DNA of 64,000 bases from Nissolia schottii (lineage: Eukaryota > Streptophyta > Magnoliopsida > Fabales > Fabaceae), in the NCBI GenBank assembly GCA_003254905.1, contig QANU01054920.1:1-64000 (forward strand), given 5' to 3'. Below the pieces are notes generated by a model. It searched no databases. It was not told the origin of the DNA and saw nothing but the letters and a program-made list of their open reading frames with translations. The translations under genes were made by a program, and so were the position numbers. This document shows, piece after piece, positions 1 through 12,029 of the stretch; the stretch's first letter is position 1; each line of letters opens with the position of its first letter.

Positions 1-295
1 CACTTGGTTAGGAGCTTATTACTATTACAAGAATTCATGGGTTGGTTGATAAGCACTGCTGACCCTAAAAGATTCCATATGGTGATATTCCATTTTAAAC
101 TGTCACATTGTAAGATGAAATGAATTTTTGAAGAACTAATCTGAAAAGAGCCGGAAAGTGAGAAAAAGGGAAGAGAAAGTTGGATAGAATTTTATTGATC
201 ATATGAAACTAATAATGATACTCACAGTTTCAGAACACTAAGCCATTTAAATTCAAGCGTGAAGCTTTTAATAGAAGCTTAGTGTTAGTTCTAAC

Positions 296-859
296 CAATT
301 TTGTCAAACTTGATAGTTTTAGTAAACTCGTGAAGCTTCAAGAAACTCAAATAATAAACTCAACACATATGTAAAAAAATATGTTATAAGTCATATAATT
401 AGGAACTAAACGTGATTAAATATTATATTTATAATTAAAATTGTGTAATATTAACTTTAAATTAAATTAATGAAAGAAATATAAAAAAATACACCTTAAT
501 GCATAACACTTGGTTGTTATGTCATATTTTATTTTGCATGTGTATTATTTTATAGTTCGCTAAAACATAGTTCAATTATAATAAATATACGAAATTAGCT
601 AAATAAACTCAATAAATATTGTTTAACATAGACAATGTTAGGTAAGTTTTTAACAAAGTTACAAAATTTGTACATTTAGAGGTAAATTCATAAACTCGTT
701 GATAGATTTTAACTCATAAACTTGTTAGTAAAATCGAGAATTTAGTTAAACTTGTACGGGTTTACAAAAAGGAGTTTACGTAAGTGTTAACTCGTTTTGT
801 GTAGTAAAATCGTAAACTCGTAAAAGTTTACGAGCTAACTCAAGAGTTTAACAACCATG
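296..859. mobile_element. Non-autonomous hAT-like element, copy 1
   Basis: The element is bounded by an exact 8-bp direct repeat gttctaac (288-295 and 860-867), the target-site length typical of hAT transposons. The ends form an imperfect terminal inverted repeat: left caattttgtcaaactt, and right (reverse complement) catggttgttaaactctt. The interior is AT-rich and carries many copies of the word aactcgt/gtaaactcg near both ends, with no transposase reading frame, so it would depend on a transposase encoded elsewhere. A second, closely similar copy lies at 29760-30345 with its own 8-bp duplication, which independently confirms the ends. The hAT assignment rests on target-site length and end structure only. 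Confidence 0.75.
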
Positions 860-867
860 GTTCTAAC

Positions 868-2110
868 AGAATCTCAACTGCCTCTAACAGAATTCCAAAC
901 TAACAGCTTAAGAGCATGTAACCACTGATTCACGTGTCAGTCAGTGATCCAATCTGTTCACTTATACTTTTAATCTAATAATAGTTGATACCTAGATATG
1001 GAATCTCATCTCACAAGTCCAAATAAAATAAACTCAACCCAAACTTTCCAAAGATTTATAACAAAACCATTGAAGTTACATAGATAACTAGTATCAATTT
1101 ATTTGATTCAAAGTTTTACAAAGTATAAAGGATACACATATTCAGCCTGAGTAATTGGGAGAAAGTTCCTGAATTGGTGCATATGGATGAATTACAATAG
1201 CACTGCACATCACTCTTTAAGAACAATATCCATCGAGCTTGTAGACTAAGTCATTACTTGATGCTCATCACAAAGCACATATTCTTATTTTCCTGATTCA
1301 TTTGCAAGCACCTCATGGGACAAACAAGCATTAATAGAACAATATTAACATAACGTTACTTCCACAAAGTTCTCTCTTGCATAAAGCATATAATAAACAC
1401 TGTTCCTTTCTTCTCTCTTCTCACAATGGGGCTTGCAATTCCTATGAGAGATTATGTGAACAAAAATTATGTGAAACTAAACCCTAAATCCTATTGCGAG
1501 AAGAAGAAGAAGAAACTTTGCATTTCTATATGAAAATTGCTTCGGCATCAAAGAACAAGGAGAATCCATTGGTGGAGCATGAATCCACATATACAACCGA
1601 GTAGCATACCACACTGAAAATCACCATGAGATTTGAGATAATTGAACTATTGAAGCATATTAGCTGATATCTTAAAAATAGCTTCCTACACATAACATAT
1701 TCTGTAAAGAAAAACATTAAGTGTTAATGTGTTATTAAATGCAATTTAATCAGTATAGTTTCTTCTGTTGGGAAATCATCAACTGACTAGCATAATATGA
1801 CTTAATGTTTGGGAAGGTTAGAAGGCTACTTTAATACACAGCTACTTAGGCACTGATTTGATTGAAAAGATAAAAGAAATGAGTGAGTACTTACCAGGTT
1901 GGTATTTCGGAAAGAAGAAATGAAAACCACGTAGCATCAGAATGAATCAGGAATCCTGTCATTTAATACTTCTACAATAATTTCTGGTAGAGTCATCCTA
2001 ACAACACACACTTGTTCAAATCCTCTGACCCAACAGAAACACAATTCATCTTTCGGTCGACAAATTCAACAGCAACAGAAATGAATCTCAATTGGAACTG
2101 AGGTATTTCC
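868..2110. repeat. PPR-cluster duplicated 3' flank, copy A (from about 1080)
   Basis: No gene is supported here. From about 1080 onward the sequence repeats at 9757-10366 and again from 10368, sharing long stretches such as ataaaggatacacatattca and caatggggcttgcaattcct. It is the downstream flank of the minus-strand PPR pseudogene. Compared with the other copies it lacks about 190 bp (equivalent to about 10156-10310) and about 500 bp (equivalent to about 11445-11940). The first 200 bases are unrelated AT-rich sequence. Confidence 0.7.
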
Positions 2111-2120
2111 CCTTCTTTTG

Positions 2121-3665
2121 TCATTTCAACAAGCCTCTAGCGATCATTTCATGAAGAAGTTTCTCGGCCTTAACATTCTCATCATTTTCAAGAAGAGCAC
2201 GAATAATTGTTTCAAAAGTTACGGCATTAGGGATGCAACCATCATCTTCCATTGTAGACTTCAAAGCCAATGCTTCATCAAGAAAGCCCTGTTTACAAAA
2301 CCTGTTGATCATAATAGTGTATGTGTAAACATCAGGTCGACATCCTTTAAGTTTAGTGAATAACTCAATTGCCTCGCCAAGATGATTGCTTTTGCATAAA
2401 GCATCTAGTAAGGCACTGTAAGTAATTACATTAGGGGGTTGACCTTTATCATACATCTCATCAACAAGCTCCCAAGCACAAGAAATTCTCCCCGATTTGC
2501 ACAAGCCATGAATGAGTGTATTGTACGTTACAGTATCAGGAATCAAATTTTTGCAACCCATTACTTTGAAGAGATTCATGGCTTCATCCACCATTTTAAC
2601 TTTGCATAACCCATTGATCATGATATTATAGGTGCGAACATTATGAGCCACTCCTTGGTGGGTCATAGTGTTGAATAAGTCTTTTGCCCTGTTCACCTCT
2701 TTAACTAGGCAATACCCATCCATTAAGCTATTATAAGTAACAACATCAGGTTTTAAACCGTGTCTAATCATCACAGCAAGCATATTTTTTGCCTGTTTGG
2801 CCTTACCTTCCTTGCATAAGCCATCAATCAAAGTATTAAAGGTATACACATCTGGACCGATGTTTTTCGACACCATTTCATTAAGCAATGCAGCTGCTTC
2901 CTACAATTGACCCACATGGCACAATCCATACATCAGAGTACTGTAAGTGACAACATCGGGAGAAATTCCCCTATCAACCATTTCAAAATATAAACCATGC
3001 GCCTCAGCCACAAGTTTATCTTTGCATAAGCCGTTAATGATTGTGTTGTACATGACCACATTGGGCGTAATCCCTTGCCCTCTGATCTTTCTCAGTATCT
3101 GAATGGCAGCTCCTGTACGTCCTATCTTACAGCATCCATTGATCAAGGTCCCATAACTAACTTCATCCAACTGAAACCCTAGAGCTGCCACTTTGTCGTG
3201 AAAATGCAGTGCTTCTTGAACCTCATCATTTAAACAGAGACCTTTCATAAGCGTATTTAAGGTTACGGTATCCGGTTGATAACCCATTTTGAGAATCTTT
3301 GCAAATACAGAGAATGCGAGAGCCACGTGACCCATGTGGCAGTAACAATTGATCAAGATGCTTAAAGTAAAGATGTCTGGAGCGATTCCCTTGAGTTGCA
3401 GTTCTTTATAGAGGGAAATAGCAATGGGGTAACGCTCCATCTTCGCAAGGGAACCTAAAATCTTGCTATATTCAATGATGGTAAGACGCATGCGATTGAA
3501 GGAAGCAACGGCATCGTCAATGTTATCAACGGGTGATGGGGGCAGACAACGAGAAAATAGCCTTAAATTTGAAGGGAAGGGAAGAACATTAAGAGGAAAC
3601 ACTGAGATGAGACAAGCATACCTTAACCTTGTCATTGAGAACATCGACATTGTTGTTGGATTCAA
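2121..3665 (-). pseudogene. Broken Restorer-like P-class PPR gene (copy 1)
   Basis: This is a close paralogue of the intact PPR gene at 12030-13718, sharing the N-terminal leader (MNPTTMSMFS...), the motif order and the C-terminal end. It is broken in two visible ways. A nonsense codon at 2898-2900 replaces the Lys codon found in the motif-6 sequence GQLKEAAAL of the intact copy, splitting the frame into 254- and 255-aa halves. A 111-bp in-frame deletion also removes one PPR motif (equivalent to 12278-12388 of the intact gene), with the five bases tttaa present at both edges. A smaller in-frame loss of about five codons lies before the first motif. The family is known for organellar RNA binding. 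A truncated product from either half cannot be excluded, but full-length function is unlikely. Confidence 0.9.
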
Positions 3666-5500
3666 CGCTGGCTTTCGTCTTAGTTGCAGCTACAAATTTG
3701 TGTGCGGGTTTGTTACTGTTGGTGGGATTTGCCCATATATCAGGCCTTCAGTTTTGACTTTTGAAAAAAGAAAAAAAGGTTGATTAAAAGTGGGTGTCCT
3801 TTTTATGGGAAAAATGAGTTATTAATTTTAGAGAGAAAAAAAAGTGATATTGTCCTAATAAATAGGATGATACTTAGGTTTATTTGTTAGGGAAATGCAC
3901 TTTTACTCTCATTTTTATGATGTGGAAGAGTATAGGTGTATAGGATAAGTTATTTAAAAAAATTGAATATTGTTTGTGACAAGGCATGCTAAAAGAACAA
4001 ATAAAACATTAATTTGGTCTGGGAGTATGTAAGATCAATAAATTTGGTCTCTATAGTTTTAAATCGATCAAATTTGTCTTATAGTTATCACACGTCATTC
4101 AAATTATTCCTGGGTCAAGTTTTCATCTCGCCTTTTACGTGGCACGTTAAGTGTCACGTGGACTGCCTCATGGCTAATTACACGACAGTCACTACTGCGC
4201 AAACTCATTCATCATGTGGATATTAACATAATAAAAAAATAGGCATCAACGTAATAATCATAGGTATTAACATAATAAAAATAATTATCAACACATCATA
4301 AAAGCATATCAACGTTTATAAAAGTAAAACAAAAAAAGAACATTTCTTTAAAAAAACCTTGATATATTTTTTTATATTGATGACTATTTTCATTGTATTG
4401 ATGCTTATGATCATTACGTTGATGTCTATTTTTATTATGTTGATGTCAGCATGTTTTAGAGATAGAGAGTAAGAGAGAGTGTATGATTTGATGGAGAAAG
4501 AGTCATTGCCTTTTTTTTTTAATTGTATATGTGTTCCCACTAAATGTCATTATCATGGTGTATTTTGGGGTGTTAGGTATTTTAGAGTAAAAATAGAATC
4601 TTTGTTTCTTAGATCAATATTTATGTGGAACTTAAATATATTTATTTAGTATTCCTGTTTCTTAAACTAGCCATAACACAAGTTTGATTTTAATGAGAAA
4701 TATTTAGATGTTTATGGAACCTATTTAATATATATTTCAAGAACATTATTAACTATCGAATTTGAAATATATATACACATATATTTCAAACATTCTAAAT
4801 TCAAATTAGTGGTTAATAATGCCCATAAAATGGTCAAGAAATGTGTTCCATGAGCATGTACTTCTATGGTATGGATCTCAGGTTGCTATCTTGTTTGAAT
4901 GTTGACTATATCTTATTAATATTAGGTAAAGCATGCTACGTTACCGCTCGCACTACATGTTCTAACGTGTACAAGGCTCATAGTTTATACTATGATACGT
5001 ATAAAAGAAAGTTAAAAATGGGTCCGTGTTTTCTGGGTAACTATATTTCTTAACTCATAAATGGGATTAAGTATTATCTCAACCAAACCAGATAACAACT
5101 TAGTAAGTGAGGTGTTTCAGAAGGCACGCGCGGAAGAGGCACGTGACGAGGAAGGCATGTGCGGAGGAAGGCACTCGTGGAAGAGGTACAGTGGTAAGCA
5201 TGGGAATGAAGCACTAGGGCCACCAAAAAGTTGTAGCCACAGTGGCATGGGAATGAAGCACCGGAACCACCGGAAATAGGCATAGTTGTATACTTACATT
5301 GGATGCCAATCATCGCTCTTTGAGCTCAACTCCAGTGAGTGCAACAGAAGCACTATGTGGAACAGAAGCAATGGAACCAAAGTTTTGACGTTGCTCATAT
5401 CATTTAGGAAAATCAAAGTAGTCAGCAAGAAATTGTTTCAATTGATCAATAGGATTTGGAATAGCAATGATAGAAACTTGAGCAAATTTTGCTGATCGTT
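3666..5500. other. AT-rich intergenic DNA with repeat-like segments
   Basis: I see no supportable gene. The first 120 bp are the 5' flank of the PPR pseudogene. About 4010-4210 carries phrases such as ttggtctctatagttttaaa followed by cacgtggactgcc, resembling the repeat at about 17180-17430 and probably a transposon end fragment. About 4740-4830 has imperfect inverted sequences (attattaac / gttaataat) suggesting a small foldback. The short open frames around 4841-5300 have no recognisable domain. Confidence 0.5.
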
Positions 5501-6654
5501 GGGAGCATTCTCATTGTAGAATGTGACAATCTTCTAAGGTATGGCCCCAACGGCCACAATGAATGCACTTCGAAAGGCCTCCTCCCACGTTGTCATAGCG
5601 AGAAAGACCATGGTTGCTACTCTGGGAGTCTAAGGCAAAAGTATCATTTAGAGTCAGGGCAGTGATGGACTAGACGAGGTGTTTAACAGGAACTTGAAGC
5701 AATGTGGACTACACTTTAGAAAGAGTAGGCATAGTAGTCAACCCCAAAATCTAATCTCGAGTAGCAAACTAGTCGAGAGGCAAGCCATACAAGGCCATAA
5801 GCATAAAGAAGGCGTTACTCTGCTCCAATTCCTTTGTTGGAGTACTAATGGGGGGTTAAAAGCACATTGAAATCATGGAGAACACCGTGAATCTTCCCCA
5901 GATAGGTAGACATAGGGCCATCAAACTACTGAGAAGTAATGACCTCCATGAGGTTTTGGCAAACCCCATACAAACGTTGGGTGTCATTGGTGTAAAGAGC
6001 TTTGGCTTGTTCCAGCACTGATTCACAAGTAATATGAGACCAAAAAATTTGCTTGATAGACGGATAAATGGTGGTTTTGATGATACTACAAAGTTGGGCA
6101 TCAATGTGAGACCATTGAGGACACTCCGTTGCACAAATTTTTTCGCCTTTTTGGAGAGGTGGTTAGAGTAGCCTTGGCTAGCAAGCCAAAGTTTGATATT
6201 AGAGGCCCAAGAGTTGTAGTTGCTATCATCCAATTTGCAATGGAGAAAGGCACACTAATATAGCTAACTTTTGGGAGCACCTAAAAGGTCACCAGCATCC
6301 ATTGGTCACATAGGGGCAAAAATGGAAACCAAACGATACCTGACAAGACAAAGTGGTTGGATAAAGAAAACAAGCACAAATCCAGAAAGAGGGGGCCGAG
6401 GTGAGATCAGTGGTGCAACGGTCGGAGATGTCCTCGAATGCGATGTCACACGCTATAGGAAGCGATGGCGTGTGGAGCATCGAAACGTGATGCGACAACC
6501 GTGGGTGGTAGCAGTGGAGCACAACAAGCTTGGTGGTGGAGTCGCCAGACGGAAACGATGCCATAAAGTTTGGCCGGCAGTAGTCAAGGGATGAAAGCTG
6601 CTGAAGAAAAATGCACGGCAAGAATAGGTGTTGCTCAGTAGGCTCTAAATACCA
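5500..6654 (-). mobile_element. Degenerate Copia gag and leader fragment
   Basis: On the minus strand the leader runs from a primer-binding-like site (reverse complement of 6641-6654, tggtatttagagcc, a decayed form of the initiator-Met site tggtatcagagcc) into a gag region. The gag begins near 6233 with LDDSNYNSWASNIKLWLASQ-like sequence typical of plant Copia gag; only part is in one frame (5856-6233) and the rest is frameshifted. A zinc knuckle of form C-x2-C-x4-H-x4-C is visible at about 5533-5575 (CIHCGRWGHTLEDC). A 5' LTR would start at 6655 (tgtaaag...), but its other end is not defined. No pol follows, so this is a truncated remnant. Confidence 0.75.
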
Positions 6655-7289
6655 TGTAAAGTTTCATATTTATTTATTTTTATTTCTTTTTATAATTAAA
6701 TATATTTATTTTTATTCTTGACACAAGAAAAATACATTATATTAAAATTGAAGAAACAACAAACAACATTAACCCAATAAACATGCGAAGCATGCATAAC
6801 AGCTTAAGTAGCGATTGGCCAAGTACAATTAAGATAATTTTTTTTCTTACAAAGACTTATTATCTTAAAAACATTAGGACTTAAATCTTATGAAGCGTTT
6901 GAGAGTAGTGGAGTGGACAGATAGTGGCCATGAATAATATGGATGAAAAGAGAAAGCAAATGAAACAAAACATACTTAGAGGACAAAATGAAGGGAGCAA
7001 TCTTTCACAAAAAGGAAGAGCTTAAACAGAAAGCTGTAAATACCAGTTAGTGCATAGTAGAATAAATATCCATGAACATAAGTAACATTATTGAATCTTA
7101 TGAGAAACACTTCCAATATAAACAAACAGTAAAAATTTCTAATGTCATTATGGATTACTTTCATTGATCAAGCTAGTAAAATAAAACTGATGATTTACCA
7201 GTCAGTACAATTGATCCTAGCACAAGAGATGTTATAACATAGTAGCCAATTTTAGTTGCACCTAAAATAATTCCTGAAAGAGATCCTAC
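6655..7289. other. AT-rich sequence, possible Copia LTR remnant
   Basis: The sequence starts with TG right next to the decayed primer-binding site of the Copia fragment, so its first part is probably that element's LTR read on the minus strand. I cannot place the far boundary and see no gene. Confidence 0.35.
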
Positions 7290-9060
7290 AAAGAATGATT
7301 TTTTACAGCAGTAGGGAGGCAGCCATTGTCTTCCATATTTAAAAGCAAGGTCTTCGCCTCATCAATCAAGCCTTCTTCACAAACAGTACAACACTGGCCC
7401 CGTATCACTTACCTTCCATTCCCTTATCCTCGCTCCACAATAGAACATTAGTAGCAACCACAGAGGAGAGTTCCATGCTACTGCCAAATTTTGTATGTTT
7501 GTGACAAATTATTCAGCAACAGCACATGTTCCACATGGAAATGCAAATCAACCTGAGAATTCAGCAAGAATGTTATGGCAGCAAAATATGCCATGGGAAA
7601 GACAAATCATGAACATGGGATAAAGTTCACGGCTAGTTTATAGCCAGAAAACTACATGGAAAGACAACTCCACTGCTTGATGCTGAAATAAAAAGAATTA
7701 ATAATCCAAACTGTAAGGAAAGAATATCACTGCCTCGTCAAGAAACAGAGGATTAAATTAAGGCATTAGTGACCCAACAAACAGAAAAAGAGTTAATATT
7801 CACATAATCACATGTGATTCCTATTCTAATGAGGGTGTAAGAAGATTTTATTAAATCACTAATCACCATCTGAGGTGGCCAACTGGTCAACAATCGTCAA
7901 TTGCTTAAGACTGAATCTGGAAAACCCCACAAAGTTTTTGCAGGCAACAAATATTAACGCTTGAGAGTCTTGAAGCAGATGATGGGCTATGCTTCACTGA
8001 CAAGTGACACACACTCAACGGTGTTTCAAACCAAGAGAACACAAACTGCGCCATTTAATGACTCGGATACTGTGTGAGTCATAAAATTCCAGAGATACAA
8101 AGAGAATCTCCAAAATGAGCAAGTACTGATTCCAGAATCTGTTCCCCCTCCTGGTGTGTGGAAAAATTAGAAATTTAGAATTCAAAGTTTATGAGAAAAT
8201 GAGTACTTTTTGGAGAGAAGAAACAGGAAAAAACAGTAAGTGATTGCCTTGCCAAGATGATTGCTTTAGCATAGAGCACCTAGTAAGGAATTGTAAGTGA
8301 TTACATTAGCGAGAGTCATGTGACCGTCTTTAATCATCATAGCTAGCACATTTTTAGCTTGCTTGTCCTTTCCTTCCTTGCATAATGCATCAACCAAAGT
8401 ATTAAAGGTATGAACATCTGGGTTGATGTTTTATGACACCATTTCTTTACGCAAGGCCCAATCCATAGATTAGAGCAATGTAAGTGACAACCGTGCATTC
8501 ATCAAGGTACCATAGCTAACTTCATTTAATTGAAAACCTTGGGCTACAACTCCGCCGAGAAAAAGCAGTGCTTCTTGAACCTCACCATTAAGACAGAGGC
8601 CTTTCATAAGGGTATTCAAAAGGTTACAGTATCTGGTTGATAACCCATCTTGAGAGTCTTCGCCAATACAGAGAAAGCGAGAGTCATGTGACCAAGGTGG
8701 CAGTAACAATTGATCACAATGCTCAAACGATGCTTAACGTGATTCCCGTGGGTTCCAACTGTTTAGAAAGGGAAATTAGCAGTGGGGACCTGCTACATCT
8801 CAACAAGGGACCCTAAAATCTTGTTAAATTCAATGATGGGTGGCGCAAAACGCATACAAAGCATTCGAGTGAATGAAGCAAAGAGATCATCAACGCTATG
8901 ATTATCAAGAAGATGGGGGCAGAGCACCAGAGAATAGCCTTAAACTTGAAGGAATGGCAAGAAAGAGAGTGGGGATGGGAGTAGCATACCTTAACATTGT
9001 CGACTTGAATGATGAAATTGTTGTTGGATTCAACATTCTTATGTTTAAGGGATGAAAGGA
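7290..9060 (-). pseudogene. Eroded Restorer-like PPR gene (copy 2)
   Basis: This copy is visible only as scattered, frameshifted pieces of the same PPR family. Around 8640-8960 are the leader and first motifs (SLRLFSGALPPSS, PPIIEFNKILGSL, NCYCHLGH). Around 8500-8620 lies LMKGLCLNGEVQEALLF...GFQLNEVSYGTL. Around 8350-8450 lies PDVHTFNTLVDALCKEGKDKQA, and around 8224-8310 NVITYNSLLGALC. Several motifs are missing between these blocks. A last piece at about 7290-7400 (EGLIDEAKTLLLNMEDNGCLP) matches motif 13 of the intact gene and is separated from the rest by about 820 bp of unrelated sequence. It cannot encode a full protein. It shows that the locus held at least three copies. Confidence 0.8.
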
Positions 9061-9756
9061 TACTTGTGCTCACTGTGCGTTGCAGCTTCGAAATTGTGAA
9101 AATGATGAACGAGCTTTGAGTTGGTGTTGGCGGGGGAAGGAGAGCTTGTGGGCATGGACATCAGACATGGGCAAAGAATGTGTTTTGTACGCATCCAAGA
9201 TAGAAACATTGAGAATAGGACAAAAACGTTTCTTTAGTGAGATAGACACAAAAATGTTTTTAAAACTAAGTTGATATCAAAATAAAAATGTTATAACCAA
9301 ATTTGTTATTTACACATTCTTCCAACAGGACAAATTGTGTTACTATTTATGTTAATTAAATTTGAGTTTTTCTCATCATTATTTTAAAAGAAATTTTCTT
9401 GCTCACACAATTTTCAATAAACTCTACTCAATTATTTCTAATTAAAATTTTTAGAATCACTATTTTTTTTTCACTTAACCCCGTTAAACCTTTCTTAATT
9501 TGAAATTAGCATTTCTCACCTCTTACATTTAAAATTATAAAAAATAAATTTTAAATAATTTATATAAAATATAGGATCAACAAACTTAAAATAATTTTAT
9601 TGCATAACACAAGCACTAAACTAGTTTTTATAACGATGACCACAATAGCAAATAGAATAATGGGGTTTTTAAAGGTGTCGCTACAAGTAGCAATGACCTA
9701 CACAAAGATTTTAAAGAAGAGAAAGAGTCCAATTGTGTCTTTTATATTCTTCGAAT
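9061..9756. other. Flank of eroded PPR copy and AT-rich intergenic DNA
   Basis: The first 220 bp continue the 5' flank of the eroded PPR copy. From about 9280 the sequence is strongly AT-rich with no recognisable gene or repeat. Confidence 0.4.
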
Positions 9757-10366
9757 AGCAAGATAACTAGTATCAATTTATTTGATTCAAAGTTTCACAA
9801 AGTATAAAGGATACACATATTCAGCCCTAGTTGGGAGAAAGTTCCCGAATTGCTGCATAAGGATGAATTACAATAGCGCTGCACATCACTCTTTAAGAAC
9901 AATATCCATCAAACTTGTAGACTAAGTCATTTACTTGATGCACATCGCAAATCACATATTCTTATTTTCCTGATTCAGTTGCAAGCACCTCATTGGAAAA
10001 AAAAACATTAATAGAATAATATTAACATAAAGTTACTTCCACAAAGTTTTCTCTGGCATAAAGCATATAATAATATCAATAAACACCGTTCCTTTCTTCT
10101 CTCTTCTCACAATGGGGCTTGCAATTCCTATGAGAGATTATGTGAACAAAAATTATGTGAAACTAAATTTTCCTCATCACGATGAACTCAGTGCCAGAAA
10201 AAGATACACCTTATCTAGTCTTTTAAAACTCTGCTATATCTCGAGACCGAACGTGATTGCCTCATGTGTAAACGAAAACCATCTAGATGTTTTTCCTTCA
10301 ATAAACCCAAAAGAAGAAGAAGAAAAATAAGGTATGAAACTTAAACATAAAAAAAATAAAAATAAA
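9757..10366. repeat. Duplicated PPR 3' flank, partial copy B
   Basis: This block is nearly identical by eye to the first 600 bp of the following block (10368 onward), including caatggggcttgcaattcct, the adjoining agagattatgtgaacaaaaa and the segment ending in cataaacccaaaagaag-type sequence. It stops directly at an ambiguous base (n at 10367). A 72-codon open frame at 10112-10330 has no homology I recognise and lies inside the repeat, so I do not call it a gene. The tandem arrangement may be real or an assembly duplication at the ambiguous base. Confidence 0.75.
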
Positions 10367-10367
10367 N

Positions 10368-12029
10368 CACAAAGTATAAAGGATACACATATTCAGCCTG
10401 AGTAGTTGGGAGAAAGTTCCTGAATTGGTGCATAAGGATGAATTACAATAGCGCTGCACATCACTCTTTAAGAACAATATCCATCAAACTTGTAGACTAA
10501 GTCATTTACTTGATGCACATCGCAAATCACATATTCTTATTTTCCTGATTCAGTTGCAAGCACTCATGGAAAAAAAAAACATTAATAGAATAATATTAAC
10601 ATAAAGTTACTTCCACAAAGTTTTCTCTGGCATAAAGCATATAATATTAATAAACACCGTTCCTTTCTTCTCTCTTCTCACAATGGGGCTTGCAATTCCT
10701 ATGAGAGATTATGTGAACAAAAATTATGTGAAGCTAACATTTTTCTCATCACGATGAACTCAGTGCCAGAAAAAGACACACCTTATCTAGTCTTTTTGAA
10801 ACTCTGCTATATCTCAAGACCAAACGTGATTGCCCCATGTGTAAACGAAAACCATCTAGATGTTTTTCCTTCAATAAACCCAAAAGAAGAAGGAGAAAAC
10901 ATAAGGTATGAAACTTAAACATAAAGAAAGAAAAAAAACAAACTTTGCATTTTTATATGAAAATTGCTTCAGCATCAAAGAACAAGGAGAATCCATTGGT
11001 CGCATGAATACATGTATACAACCGAGTAGCATACAACACTGAGTATCATCATGAGGTTTGAGATAATTGAACTATTGAAGCGTATTAGCTGAAATCTTAA
11101 AAATAGCTTCATACACACAACATATTCTGTAAAGAAAAACATCAAGTGTTAATGTGTTATTAAATTCAATTTAATCGGTATAGTTTCTTATGCAGGGAAA
11201 TCATCAAATGACTAGCATAATATGACTTAATGTTTGGGAAGGTTAGAAGGCTACTTTAATAGACAGCTACTTAGGCACTGATTTGATTGAAAAGATAAAA
11301 GGAAAAGAGGGAGTGTTTATCAGGATGGTCTTTCGGAAAGAAGAAATGAAAACCAAATAGCAGCAGAATGAATCATGAACCCTATAGTTTAAATACTTCT
11401 ACAATAATTTCAGGTCGACTCATCCTAACAACATGCACTTGTTCATAGAAGATGTCAACAATCAAAGAATTAGTGTGATGCTCGTCATTAAAGAAAACCA
11501 AGTTAAACATCTGAAAACAGCAAACAAACTATTTTTTAAAAAAAATTGATTTAAAAGGGGCCTATACTATAGAACCACTTATTTGTCAACTTTTTTAATT
11601 TTCAGGATAAGAGCTGAAATAGGTCGAAGGTAAAATAATTTGTAACAAGCTATTCAATTTAGTTTAGTTTGTTGCATGATAAATGAGACAATATATGATC
11701 TATATAACGCCAATCAAGAACTCAAAACTTCAGATACTATCTATCTTATACACTTACCACATGTCACAATGGGAAAATCCACCTCAGAATAAAAAAGCAG
11801 ATTGGGATTGCTCAAGAAAGAAGGATACAGCCAATGCAAGACTCAAAAGTCAGCTAATAACACAAGTTCAAAATTTATTGAATGAAAAAGGAGACAACCT
11901 GAACATCACTGGCATGTGGTAGTGTTGCCATTATTGCATTGCTCAAATCCTCTGACCCAACAGAAACACAATTCATCTTTCGGTCAACAAATTCAACAGC
12001 AACAAAAATGAATCTCAATTGGAACTGAG
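10368..12029. repeat. Duplicated PPR 3' flank, copy C (flank of the intact gene)
   Basis: This is the full-length version of the repeated 3' flank, running directly into the end of the intact PPR gene. The interval 11445-11940 is absent from copy A. No coding sequence is supported; the 79-codon frame at 11683-11922 shows no domain. The last part presumably contains the 3' untranslated region of the PPR gene. Confidence 0.65.

Noticed and set aside
4841-5313. Several 70-80 codon open frames between the PPR pseudogene and the Copia fragment
   Set aside because: No start context, domain, codon texture or splice structure supports a gene.
10112-10330. Short open frame starting MGLAIPMRDY
   Set aside because: It lies in the repeated PPR 3' flank; in the other two copies the frame is interrupted, so it is not conserved as coding.
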